Shown here in pieces: positions 38,417 through 46,694 of a stretch of 64,000 nt of DNA. Both the position numbers and the translations under genes were made by a program. Under the pieces are notes generated by a model. That model saw only the letters and a list, made by a program, of their open reading frames with translations. It was not told the DNA's origin and did not search any database. The stretch spans positions 62,001 to 126,000 of the forward strand of contig NZ_JACNMO010000016.1 in the NCBI RefSeq assembly GCF_020622345.1. The letters are read 5' to 3'. Source of the stretch: Roseobacter weihaiensis (GTDB lineage: Bacteria > Pseudomonadota > Alphaproteobacteria > Rhodobacterales > Rhodobacteraceae). The stretch's first letter is position 1. The number at the start of each line of letters is the position of its first letter.

Positions 38417-38970
38417 TGTCTGATTTCAAGGAAAGCCCGTCACAAACCGCGGGTCCCTATGTCCATATCGGTTGCGCGCCGCAGACTGCGGGGCTGGAGC
38501 AACGCGGTATGGGCGCGCCGTTTGGCCATAAGATGATCGCTGGTGTCACGCCAGGCCATGAAATGACGCTTGATATTACCGTTTTGGACGGCGAAGGCGC
38601 GCCCGTCAAAGATGCGCTGATCGAGATCTGGCAGGCCGGACCAGAGGGCAGCTATGCACCGACGGCGCAGTTTTCCAACTGGGGGCGTCAGGCTGCTGAT
38701 TTGACAACTGGACAGGCCCGTTTCCAGACGCTCAAGCCGGGCGCGCTCAAGGGCCAAGCCCCGCATGTTCTGGTCTGGATTGCAGCGCGCGGCATCAACC
38801 TCGCCCTGACCAGCCGCATCTATTTCCCGGACGAAAACAACGCCTCTGATCCATTCATGATCGCCGCAGGTGATCGCGCGGAGACGCTTGTCGCCGCCAA
38901 GGCGGAACCGGGCTACACGCATGTAATCCGCCTCCAAGGCCCTAAAGAAACGGTGTTTTTCGATGTCTGA
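38416..38970 (+). CDS. pcaG: Protocatechuate 3,4-dioxygenase alpha subunit
   Basis: 184 residues. It keeps the intradiol fold (SPSQTAGPYVHIG, ALIEIWQAGPEGSYAP, then HVLVWIAARGINLALTSRIY) but lacks the iron-binding His pair, as alpha subunits do. It pairs with PcaH. The end overlaps the downstream DUF849 gene by eight bases. Confidence 0.9.
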   Translation: MSDFKESPSQTAGPYVHIGCAPQTAGLEQRGMGAPFGHKMIAGVTPGHEMTLDITVLDGEGAPVKDALIEIWQAGPEGSYAPTAQFSNWGRQAADLTTGQARFQTLKPGALKGQAPHVLVWIAARGINLALTSRIYFPDENNASDPFMIAAGDRAETLVAAKAEPGYTHVIRLQGPKETVFFDV

Positions 38971-39808
38971 TGTGCGCGGCAAGCCCTGCATCCTGTGTTG
39001 TGCGATCACTGGGTCGGTGCCGCGCAAATCTGACAACCCTGCTGTTCCAATCACTGTGAGCGAGCAAATCGAAAGCAGCCATGCAGCGGTTGAGGCAGGG
39101 GCGTCGATTATCCACGCCCATGTCCGCAATGAGGATGAAACCCCCTCAAGCGATCCCGAAAAATTTGCGGCCCTCAAGGAAGGGTTGGAAAAGCACTGCC
39201 CCGGCGTAATCATTCAGTTTTCGACCGGGGGACGATCCGGTGCGGGACGTGAACGCGGCGGCATGTTGCCGCTCAGGCCCGATATGGCGTCGCTCTCTGT
39301 GGGGTCGAATAACTTCCCGACCCGCGTTTATGAGAATTCACCCGACTTGGTCACGTGGCTCGCCTCCGAGATGCAGACGCATGCCATCACCCCCGAGATC
39401 GAGGCGTTTGATCTCAGCCATATCCTGCAAGCGCTTCATATGAGCGCGTCAGGCAAGCTTTATGGAAAGCTCTATGTCCAGTTCGTGATGGGCGTGAAAA
39501 ACGCGATGCCCGTGGATCGCGAGGTCTTTGATTTCTACGTCCACATGATGCAAAGCCGCGCACCGCTGGCTGCGTGGTGTGCTGCAGGCATCGGTGCAGC
39601 GCAGGTGACGGTCAACGAATGGGCCATCGCGGCGGGTGGGAACACACGGGCCGGGCTGGAAGACAACATACGTCTGGACAAATCCACCCTCGCCCCGTCG
39701 AATGCCGCCCTGATCGAACGCGCGGCTGATCTTTGCGCCAAATATGACCGCCCTGTGGCCACAGCGGCTCAAGCGCGTGAAATCCTCGGACTGCGGCCAT
39801 ATGTTTGA
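38963..39808 (+). CDS. BKACE (DUF849) beta-keto acid cleavage enzyme, pca-operon copy
   Basis: 281 residues. BKACE enzymes condense a beta-keto acid with acetyl-CoA and split it to acetoacetate and a shortened acyl-CoA, with a zinc ion. Zinc ligands are visible: HAHVRNEDETPSSD (two His) and a Glu in TRAGLEDNIRLDK, next to the conserved Asp and Arg. The N-terminus CILCCAITGSVPRKSDNPAV is typical. It sits between pcaG and pcaB, overlapping both. No pcaI, pcaJ or pcaF is in the window. I infer that the substrate is 3-oxoadipate, yielding succinyl-CoA and acetoacetate. A near paralogue is at 40849-41682. Confidence 0.88.
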   Translation: MSDVRGKPCILCCAITGSVPRKSDNPAVPITVSEQIESSHAAVEAGASIIHAHVRNEDETPSSDPEKFAALKEGLEKHCPGVIIQFSTGGRSGAGRERGGMLPLRPDMASLSVGSNNFPTRVYENSPDLVTWLASEMQTHAITPEIEAFDLSHILQALHMSASGKLYGKLYVQFVMGVKNAMPVDREVFDFYVHMMQSRAPLAAWCAAGIGAAQVTVNEWAIAAGGNTRAGLEDNIRLDKSTLAPSNAALIERAADLCAKYDRPVATAAQAREILGLRPYV

Positions 39809-40847
39809 CCTCGCGACGCATCCTTGGATGCGTGGTCTGTTCGGGGACGATCACCTTGCTGCCATCTTTGCCCCTGAGGCAGAGGTGAAACGCATGCTCA
39901 AAGTCGAAGCGGCTTGGACCCGCGCTTTGGGGGATATTGGCGAAACGCCCGATGCGTACAGCGTTGCAGACAGCATCGAGGCGGCACAGATAGACCCACA
40001 AGATTTACAGGACGGTTTTGCCCGCGATGGCGTGCCCGTTCCCGCGCTCGTCAAGATGTTGCAGGCGCAGCTTGGGCCGGACGCCGCCGAATGGGTTCAC
40101 AAGGGGCTGACCTCCCAGGATGTGATGGACACAAGCCTTGTACTTGCCCTGCAAGGTGTTCTGCGCATTCTTCTGGAGCGCCTGCAAAACTTGGACGAAA
40201 GCCTGGACGATCTGCAGCGGCGGTTTGGCACGGCCCGTCTGGTAGCCTTCACCCGCATGCAGCCGGCACTGGAAACGCGCGTTGCAGAAACGATTGGCCG
40301 TTGGCGGCACCCCGTTCCACGGCTTCTGACCAGTGTGGAAACCGCTCGAAAGCAGGTGGCTCAAATCCAATGGGGCGGGCCAATTGGTATGCGGGACCAC
40401 CCGAATGCCGCACAGCTCGGGGTGGCCTTTGCCAGGAATTTGAACCTGACCGACCCCGGCAGATCATGGCACATGGATCGCAGCATCATCGCCAACGTCG
40501 CGCATGCGCTGGTACAGATCACCACCGCGGCAGGCAAGATTGGCGAGGATATCGCGTTGATGGCGGCGATCGGCCCGTCGCAGATTACTTTGTCCGGTGG
40601 CGGGTCATCTGCCATGGCGCACAAGAACAACCCGGTGAAAGCAGAGGCCCTGATCGCGCTCAGCGATTATGCTGGAACGCTGCAAATGAGCCTGACACGC
40701 GCGGCCCGGCACGAAGGCTTCCGGTCTGGCCGTGCGTGGACGCTGGAATGGATCGCGATGCCGCAGCTTTGCCTTGCAACCGGGGCTTCGCTTGTCCAAA
40801 CAGCCCTTCTGCTTGAATCAATCAACGGGCTTGGAGCGAATGCGTAA
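39801..40847 (+). CDS. pcaB: 3-carboxy-cis,cis-muconate cycloisomerase
   Basis: 348 residues of the fumarase/aspartase superfamily. LTSQDVMDTSLVLALQGVL and the signature GGSSAMAHKNNPVKAEALIA are clear. Some PcaB proteins are about 450 residues; this shorter form is common in Rhodobacteraceae. It converts 3-carboxymuconate to 4-carboxymuconolactone for PcaL. It starts within the DUF849 3' end and is the last gene of the rightward operon. Its stop lies one base from the stop of the converging second DUF849 gene. Confidence 0.9.
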   Translation: MFDLATHPWMRGLFGDDHLAAIFAPEAEVKRMLKVEAAWTRALGDIGETPDAYSVADSIEAAQIDPQDLQDGFARDGVPVPALVKMLQAQLGPDAAEWVHKGLTSQDVMDTSLVLALQGVLRILLERLQNLDESLDDLQRRFGTARLVAFTRMQPALETRVAETIGRWRHPVPRLLTSVETARKQVAQIQWGGPIGMRDHPNAAQLGVAFARNLNLTDPGRSWHMDRSIIANVAHALVQITTAAGKIGEDIALMAAIGPSQITLSGGGSSAMAHKNNPVKAEALIALSDYAGTLQMSLTRAARHEGFRSGRAWTLEWIAMPQLCLATGASLVQTALLLESINGLGANA

Positions 40848-40848
40848 T

Positions 40849-41682
40849 CTAAGCCTGGGGCACTCCCAGTATCTTGCGTGCCTCCTGCCAGGTCGCAACC
40901 GGGCGTTCATATCGCTCGCAGATGTCGACGACCCGTCTTACCAGGGCCGCGTTTGATGGTGCCAGCGTCTCACGATCAAGCCGAACGTTGTCCTCAAGTC
41001 CGGTCCGCGCATGACCACCCGCCGCAACCGACCAGTCATTCAATGTCAACTGATGGGCCCCAATCCCGGCAGCGCACCATTGGGCATCTGCGCCGAACAA
41101 CCGCTTCACCGTCGCGATGTAGAAATCAAACACCGCGCGGTCAGCCGGCATCGCGTTTTTCACGCCCATGACAAACTGCACATAGGGGGTGTCTGCCAAT
41201 CTGCCATCTTCGTGCATTTTCGCGGCCTGCAGGATGTGGCTGAGATCGAAGGCCTCGATTTCCGGCTTGATGCCGTGGGTCTTCATCTTGCCTGCGAGCC
41301 AATCCACCAGATCAGGTGGATTTTCGTAGACACGCGTCGGGAAGTTGTTCGACCCAACCGACAGCGATGCCATGTCGGGCTTGAGGCGCAACATGCCACC
41401 ACAGGTTTTGCCTGCACCCGACCGTCCGCCTGTCGAAAACTGGATGATCATCCCCGGACAATGCGTCTCGATCCCCTCTTTGAGCCGGGCAAATTTCTCG
41501 GGGTCGGATGAGGGCGTTTCGTCGTCATTGCGCACATGGGCATGGACGATGCGCGCCCCGGCCTCAAAGGCCGCGTGCGTGCTTTCAATCTGCTCGGACA
41601 CGGTGATTGGCACCGCCGGATTGTTGGCTTTGGTCGGGAGTGAGCCGGTGATGGCCACGCAGATGATACAGGGAGGTGTCAT
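40849..41682 (-). CDS. BKACE (DUF849) enzyme, catechol-branch copy
   Basis: 277 residues, closely similar to the copy at 38963 (shared SDNPAV/ANNPAVPITVSEQIES, DETPSSDPEKFA, IIQFSTGGRSGAG and MASLSVGSNNFPTRVYEN). The zinc His pair (HAHVRN) and the Glu in RTGLEDNVRLDR are kept. It is the last gene of the leftward intradiol-dioxygenase/TfdB operon. The start is taken at 41682 because CIICVAITGSLP aligns with the other copy's N-terminus; an upstream ATG at 41700 is possible. The role inferred is the same 3-oxoadipate cleavage, dedicated to the catechol-type branch. Confidence 0.86.
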   Translation of the reverse strand: MTPPCIICVAITGSLPTKANNPAVPITVSEQIESTHAAFEAGARIVHAHVRNDDETPSSDPEKFARLKEGIETHCPGMIIQFSTGGRSGAGKTCGGMLRLKPDMASLSVGSNNFPTRVYENPPDLVDWLAGKMKTHGIKPEIEAFDLSHILQAAKMHEDGRLADTPYVQFVMGVKNAMPADRAVFDFYIATVKRLFGADAQWCAAGIGAHQLTLNDWSVAAGGHARTGLEDNVRLDRETLAPSNAALVRRVVDICERYERPVATWQEARKILGVPQA

Positions 41683-41760
41683 GGATGATCTAACTGCCAT
41701 TCTATTGGCTTGGTTTGACAATTTGGGGGCGGCCACCCGAAAGCCGCCCCTCGGGGACGG

Positions 41761-43539
41761 TTATTCAGCCGCCGCGGTAACTTGTACCGCTTCACGACCC
41801 AGAATGCGGCCCATCGCGGCCGTCAAATCGCCCGCTGCTGCCGCAGAAATCACGTCGCACCGGTAGGCCACATGAAAATCAGGCCGGACCAACAGCGCCC
41901 CACTATCGGTCGTGCCGCGCAGATTTGCGAAGGTGCCATAGTGATCTTCAAGCGCTTGGCCGGGGCCGATGATATGCACCGTCACCTCGACGCCGTAGGC
42001 TTCGCACACCGCGTTTGCGGCCGCATGCCAACCTTCGCCGCCCAATCCGGTGAGCAGTGTGAAGCCCCCTTTGCCGCACAGGTCTTTCGTCGAAACCTGT
42101 TGCCCATCTTGCTGGTAAATCCACGCATGGGGAACAGGTGCGCCGGGGCGCGATGACGCCTGATGATACAATTCGTCATCAGCGAAGGTTTCAGGCTCAG
42201 AGCCGTCATCGACAATCGCCATGCTGTCGTAGCGCTGGTTCATCTCGACCCCATGCGCGTTATAGACATAGTCGGTCCCGGCAATCGCATCGCGCAGGGC
42301 CGTCCGCTGCGCCTCTGCCTCGGGCGTGCTGTCCTTGCGGGCGGCCATGTTGGCATACATCTCATCAATGCTCTTGGCCTTGGGCAGCCCCAGTGCCATC
42401 GCGATTGGGGGAAAGTCGCCCAGCGATGTGTTGGCGCGAGTCACAATCTGTTTGGCCACTGGAGCGCGTTCGGTTGTGTATGTCTCCAAAAGCGCAGGGT
42501 CGGCCTGCCCCTTGAGCACCATCGCGATTTTCCAGCACAGGTTGAAGCTGTCCTGGATCGAGGTGTTCGACCCCAAACCATTGGTCGGCGGATGCCGGTG
42601 GATCGCATCGCCCGCCGCAAAGACGCGGCCCTTTTGCAGGTTGGTGGCGTACATCTCGTTCACCGTCCACGTGGATGTCGCCTCGATCTTGACCGGCAGA
42701 TCGGGGTTGCCCACGAGTTTACGCACGATGCTTTTCGCAAAGTCATTGTCGATCTCTGGTGGGCCCTGTTCGACGTCATAGCCCCAAATGGCCAGCCATT
42801 TGTTCCACGGCCGCACCATACGAACAACGCCTATGCCCAAACCGCCGATATCCGAGCCGGGCTGAACGACCCAATACAGAACGGAGGGACGGTGCGCGAC
42901 ATATTCGGTCAGATCGGCCTCGAACAGCATGTTGATCGAACCGGACAGCCCCATCTTGCCTTCCATCGGCAGCTCAAGATCGGACACAATTTGCGAATTC
43001 GCCCCGTCTGCGCCAATCATGTATTTCGCACGGACGTCGAACTCTTCACCGGTCAGACGGTCGCGCAGCGTGGCGGTGACGCCGCTTTGGTCCTGCGTGT
43101 GGCTTAGATATTCCGTGTCAAAACGCACCTTGCCCCCGCTGAGCGCGGCAGAACTGACCAGGATCGGCTCAAGATAGTTCTGCGGGATGTCGCACATGGA
43201 CGTGGGCGAGCACTCATCATAGTCGGCGCGGCGGCGGACATCTGTGCCCCAAGTGCGAATGCGCCCGAACTCTTCCCCTGCGAGGCTCGCACAGATGGTG
43301 TTTTCGCCCATCAGATCATTTGGCACGGCCTTCAGCTTGACCTCATCCTCGATGCCAAGGTCGCGGATCACTTCCATCGTGCGCTGGTTGGTGATATGCG
43401 CGCGGGGCGTGGGCGCGGTCCAACCATATTTGTTGACCAAGAGCGCGTTGATCCCGTAGCGGCCCAAAAGTGCGGCAGCCGCGGCGCCTGCCGGCCCAGT
43501 GCCCACCACCAGAACTTCCGTATGGTACTTTGCTGACAT
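41761..43539 (-). CDS. FAD-dependent phenol hydroxylase, TfdB-like
   Basis: 592 residues, the size of 2,4-dichlorophenol 6-monooxygenases. The FAD motif VLVVGTGPAGAAAAALLGRY is at the N-terminus, APTPRAHITNQRTMEV is the TfdB-type second segment, YMIGADGANS follows, and the GD motif reads AGDAIHRHPPTNGLGSNTSI. A thioredoxin-like C-terminal domain (from about 430) ends the protein. GGGAGG precedes the ATG. It should ortho-hydroxylate a phenol to a catechol with NADPH. It is followed by the BKACE gene and preceded by the ring-cleavage dioxygenase. Whether the substrate is chlorinated cannot be read here. Confidence 0.86.
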   Translation of the reverse strand: MSAKYHTEVLVVGTGPAGAAAAALLGRYGINALLVNKYGWTAPTPRAHITNQRTMEVIRDLGIEDEVKLKAVPNDLMGENTICASLAGEEFGRIRTWGTDVRRRADYDECSPTSMCDIPQNYLEPILVSSAALSGGKVRFDTEYLSHTQDQSGVTATLRDRLTGEEFDVRAKYMIGADGANSQIVSDLELPMEGKMGLSGSINMLFEADLTEYVAHRPSVLYWVVQPGSDIGGLGIGVVRMVRPWNKWLAIWGYDVEQGPPEIDNDFAKSIVRKLVGNPDLPVKIEATSTWTVNEMYATNLQKGRVFAAGDAIHRHPPTNGLGSNTSIQDSFNLCWKIAMVLKGQADPALLETYTTERAPVAKQIVTRANTSLGDFPPIAMALGLPKAKSIDEMYANMAARKDSTPEAEAQRTALRDAIAGTDYVYNAHGVEMNQRYDSMAIVDDGSEPETFADDELYHQASSRPGAPVPHAWIYQQDGQQVSTKDLCGKGGFTLLTGLGGEGWHAAANAVCEAYGVEVTVHIIGPGQALEDHYGTFANLRGTTDSGALLVRPDFHVAYRCDVISAAAAGDLTAAMGRILGREAVQVTAAAE

Positions 43540-43635
43540 TTCATCCTCCCACGTCGATAGACTGCGGTAGGCCCATCTGGCCCTTGCGCAACGAAAAACG
43601 GGGCGCGCTGAGCGGCCCCGATTGGTCTTTTTTGA

Positions 43636-44415
43636 TTATTCGGCAGCTTCTAGGGATGCCACGGCTTCATCAAGGACGAAGTCGACCTCCATGACACGCA
43701 CGTCGCCCTCGTATTTTTCGGGCACCATGAAATCTGTCCCGCCGCCGTTGCAGCAATCGTCTTCGATGTGCTCGCCGCCCTCAAAATAGGCCTGACTGAT
43801 CAAGTCCCGCTTTCCATCGGCCTGCACCCAATAGTGGATGTGGGCCGGACGCCAGGAGTGGCCGCCCATGTATTCTTCCAGCAGCATCCCTGTCGGTCCC
43901 TTGTTGGGAATTTGGTAGGCCACCGGCAGGATCGACTTGCATTCATATCGGCCGTTTGCATCGGTCGAGATCTTGCCGCGATAGTATTTCTTGTCGAGAT
44001 CGCCATGCTTCTCGATGCCAGAATATGTGCCTTGCGGGGTTGAGTGCCAAACATCAATGACGGCACCCGCCACCGGTTTTCCATCTTGATCGGTGATTTT
44101 GCCACGCATGACCATCTTCGGCAGATCTTTGGCCGACGCCTCGATGGCAAGCTCGCCATTCACATGCGGCACATCAGGCACAAAGTACGGGCCCTGGATC
44201 GCCGCTTTCGATCCTTTGCGTGCTCTATTCTCAATTTCAACAATCGTTGAGTTGAAGAACACATCGACGAGCAGTGGGATTTCTCCGTCCCCCTGCGTCC
44301 TCGCCAGATGCATGATTCCGGCACGGTATTCTGAGAATGTGACGTCATGTTTCCGAAGGACATCGCGAATGGACTCAACAATATCCATGGTAATCGTCGT
44401 TACACGTTCGTTCAT
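43636..44415 (-). CDS. Intradiol (catechol/chlorocatechol 1,2-type) dioxygenase
   Basis: 259 residues, near the length of TfdC-type chlorocatechol dioxygenases and shorter than CatA. The N-terminal helical dimer region (EYRAGIMHLARTQGDGEI) is followed by IQGPYFVPDVPHVNG and DVWHSTPQGTYSG, and the iron ligands are Tyr (GTYSG), Tyr (PVAYQIP) and His/His (WRPAHIHYWV). It cleaves a catechol to a cis,cis-muconate. The ATG at 44415 follows GGGAGGC. It is the first gene after the LysR on the leftward arm. A close alternative is a hydroxyquinol or methylcatechol enzyme. Confidence 0.85.
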   Translation of the reverse strand: MNERVTTITMDIVESIRDVLRKHDVTFSEYRAGIMHLARTQGDGEIPLLVDVFFNSTIVEIENRARKGSKAAIQGPYFVPDVPHVNGELAIEASAKDLPKMVMRGKITDQDGKPVAGAVIDVWHSTPQGTYSGIEKHGDLDKKYYRGKISTDANGRYECKSILPVAYQIPNKGPTGMLLEEYMGGHSWRPAHIHYWVQADGKRDLISQAYFEGGEHIEDDCCNGGGTDFMVPEKYEGDVRVMEVDFVLDEAVASLEAAE

Positions 44416-44493
44416 ATCTGCCTCCCTAGTGGTGTCTGGATTAACAATAGGGTGGCCCGGTCCTTGCGCTCCAATACTTTTGCTCTTGGGCCT

Positions 44494-45402
44494 TCATACC
44501 AAAATCGTATCAGAGCTAGCATTGAACGAAACTGTGCGTATGACCTTTAGGAACTCTCTCAAAACCGGTGGCTGATCTTTGCAAAGGAAAATGCAGGATG
44601 ACGGTGCGGTCAGTGTTTCATCGATCAAAGGGACGTAGCCGAGAGTGGGAAACCGCAAAGCGGCAATGGCTTGGGGCACAAGTGTGAAGCGTCCGCCACA
44701 GGCGACCATGGCCAATGCAGCGGCTGAATCCGACGCGACAGTATCAACGGTCAGAGTACGGCCAGCATCCGAGAAAACGCGAATGATCTCATCGGCAAAG
44801 CTGGGACGGTCGCCACTTGGGTAAAGCACCGCCGAAAGCGCATCCAGGTCGCCGAGCGAAAGGCTTTCACGTCGCGACAAGGCAAGATCCGCAGGGACCG
44901 CCGCATAAAGCGGCTCATCCACCAAATGTTCGACCGCGATATCGTCGGTTGTCTGAAAATATCGACCAAAGCCTGCATGAATGCGCCCATCCCGGATCGC
45001 ATCTACCTGCTCTTTTTTGCCCATACGCGTCAGTGTCACCGTGATATAGGGGTAGGCCCGCCGAAATGCGCGCAGGGCAAGCGGGACGGCCCCGTAGACC
45101 GTTGAGCCGAAAAAGGCCAAATCCAACTGACCCAACTCTCCGCGCTCTGCCGCGCGCGTTCGATCAATCGCTGTCCGGGTCTGGGCCAGAACCTTTTTTG
45201 CATCATTCAGAAATATCCGCCCGGCGTCCGTCAGGTTGACGCCTTTGGGCGTTCTATCAAAGAGTTTGGCATTCAATTCATGCTCAAGCGCTTGAATCTG
45301 CCTGCTGATCGGAGGTTGCGAGACGTGCAAGCGTTCGGCAGCACGGCCAATGTTGCCCTCTTCGGCAACGGCGATGAAGTAGCGAAGCTGTCTGAATTCC
45401 AC
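44494..45402 (-). CDS. LysR regulator, CatR/ClcR/TfdR type
   Basis: 302 residues. The N-terminal helix-turn-helix (MEFRQLRYFIAVAEEGNIGR, LHVSQPPISRQIQALEHEL) and the core LDLAFFGSTVYGAVP with ITVTLTRMGKKEQVDAIRDG match the CatR/ClcR/CbnR group, which senses muconates. It diverges from the muconate cycloisomerase, with an ATAC-N7-GTAT site in between, as in cat and clc clusters. It lies upstream of the dioxygenase on the same strand. Confidence 0.88.
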   Translation of the reverse strand: MEFRQLRYFIAVAEEGNIGRAAERLHVSQPPISRQIQALEHELNAKLFDRTPKGVNLTDAGRIFLNDAKKVLAQTRTAIDRTRAAERGELGQLDLAFFGSTVYGAVPLALRAFRRAYPYITVTLTRMGKKEQVDAIRDGRIHAGFGRYFQTTDDIAVEHLVDEPLYAAVPADLALSRRESLSLGDLDALSAVLYPSGDRPSFADEIIRVFSDAGRTLTVDTVASDSAAALAMVACGGRFTLVPQAIAALRFPTLGYVPLIDETLTAPSSCIFLCKDQPPVLREFLKVIRTVSFNASSDTILV

Positions 45403-45405
45403 GTG

Positions 45406-45442
45406 ATACTATTTCCGTATGGTGAGCCGGACTAAATAGTAT
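45406..45442. promoter_or_regulatory. CatR/ClcR-type operator (ATAC-N7-GTAT)
   Basis: ATAC-TATTTCC-GTAT at 45406-45420 is the classic recognition site of CatR/ClcR/TfdR regulators. A further AAATAGTAT at 45434-45442 is the inverse of ATACTATTT at 45406-45414 and may be the activation site. The pair lies between the LysR start (45402) and the cycloisomerase GTG (45495). Confidence 0.75.
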
Positions 45443-45494
45443 TATGCCGCAATGAGTTGAGTATGTAAATTCTTGGAAACAAAGGAAACCGCCC

Positions 45495-46667
45495 GTGAAT
45501 CTACAAAGCTCGCCAAGTGTAGAAATTGGATCAACCGAGGTTGCCGAACCAGATCGGATCGATAAGGTCGAGGCGATGATCGTCGATGTACCGTTTCGCA
45601 GGCTTCAGCGTTTTGCCCGATTTGAAAGCCGCGCTCAAAGCAGCTTGGTTATCAGACTGTGGTCCAAGGACGGGGCCCAAGGCGTCGGTGAAGCGGTGGC
45701 GCCCTGCGGGCCATGGTGGTCCGGGGATAGTGTTGAGGCCATGCACGCGACGTTCGTGCACTACATCAAACCCTTGCTTATCGGCGCGAAGGCGGATGCA
45801 CCCGGCCCAACGATGCATGCCATTGGTAGGTCGGTGCGCGGCAATAGTTTTGTCAAGGCAGGCGTCGAAATGGCGCTTCTGGATCTGCAGGGCCGTAAAT
45901 TGGGTGTGCCAATCGCGACGCTGCTGGGTGGCACATACCGCACCAATTGTGCGGTCGCCTGGCCGATCGCCAGTGGCGATATTCAGCAAGACTGTGCTGA
46001 AATGGACAACATGCTCGAGACCCGCAGGGCGAGCGCCTTCAAAGTCAAGATGGGCGCCCTGCCCTTGTCCGAGGATATGGCGCGCATCGACGCATATATG
46101 TCGCATTTGAATGGGCGCGCCGGACTGCGCGTTGATCCCAACGAAGCCTGGAGCGAAGCGGAAGCCTTGCCCGCGATGGTCGCCCTGGAAGCCACAGGAA
46201 TAGACTTTGTGGAACAACCGTTGCCCCGTCACCAAATGGCATCCATGGCACGGCTTGCTGCAAAAACCACGCTGCCGCTCATGATCGATGAAGGCGCATG
46301 TTCTGCGGCCGATACGCTGTGCGCTGCCGAGCACGGTGCGGCGCAAATCCTGTCGCTGAAACTTATGAAAGCGGGCGGTATCCTGCCGTCTCTCCGCATG
46401 GCGAACCTGGCCGCCATAACGGGCATGTCGCCCTATATGGGCACATTTCTTGAAACGTCTTTGGGAACGGCGGCCGCACTGCATTTGGCATGCGCGCTCC
46501 CGTCTTTGCCATTCGGCGGAGAGATCATTGGCCCGATGCTAATGTCGGAGGATCTGGTTGAAACGCCAATCCGTTACGTCGATGGTGCGGCACAATTGCC
46601 ATCTGGGCCCGGCCTAGGTGTTGATCTGGATGAGAGCCGCCTGTGCCGGTTCCAGCGCCAGAGCTGA
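45495..46667 (+). CDS. Muconate/chloromuconate cycloisomerase
   Basis: 390 residues of the enolase superfamily (mandelate-racemase/MLE). The capping domain is followed by the Lys motif SAFKVKMGALP, metal ligand regions LRVDPNEAW, FVEQPLPRH and LMIDEGACS, and the second Lys region ILSLKLMKAGGI. MLE enzymes lactonise cis,cis-muconates. The start is GTG at 45495 after AAAGGAAACC. It is on its own rightward arm behind the CatR-type site and converges on the methyltransferase gene. Chloromuconate versus muconate preference cannot be told from sequence reading alone. Confidence 0.88.
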   Translation: MNLQSSPSVEIGSTEVAEPDRIDKVEAMIVDVPFRRLQRFARFESRAQSSLVIRLWSKDGAQGVGEAVAPCGPWWSGDSVEAMHATFVHYIKPLLIGAKADAPGPTMHAIGRSVRGNSFVKAGVEMALLDLQGRKLGVPIATLLGGTYRTNCAVAWPIASGDIQQDCAEMDNMLETRRASAFKVKMGALPLSEDMARIDAYMSHLNGRAGLRVDPNEAWSEAEALPAMVALEATGIDFVEQPLPRHQMASMARLAAKTTLPLMIDEGACSAADTLCAAEHGAAQILSLKLMKAGGILPSLRMANLAAITGMSPYMGTFLETSLGTAAALHLACALPSLPFGGEIIGPMLMSEDLVETPIRYVDGAAQLPSGPGLGVDLDESRLCRFQRQS

Positions 46668-46694
46668 CAGCCTGTAACGCAGTTCATGTTGCGA

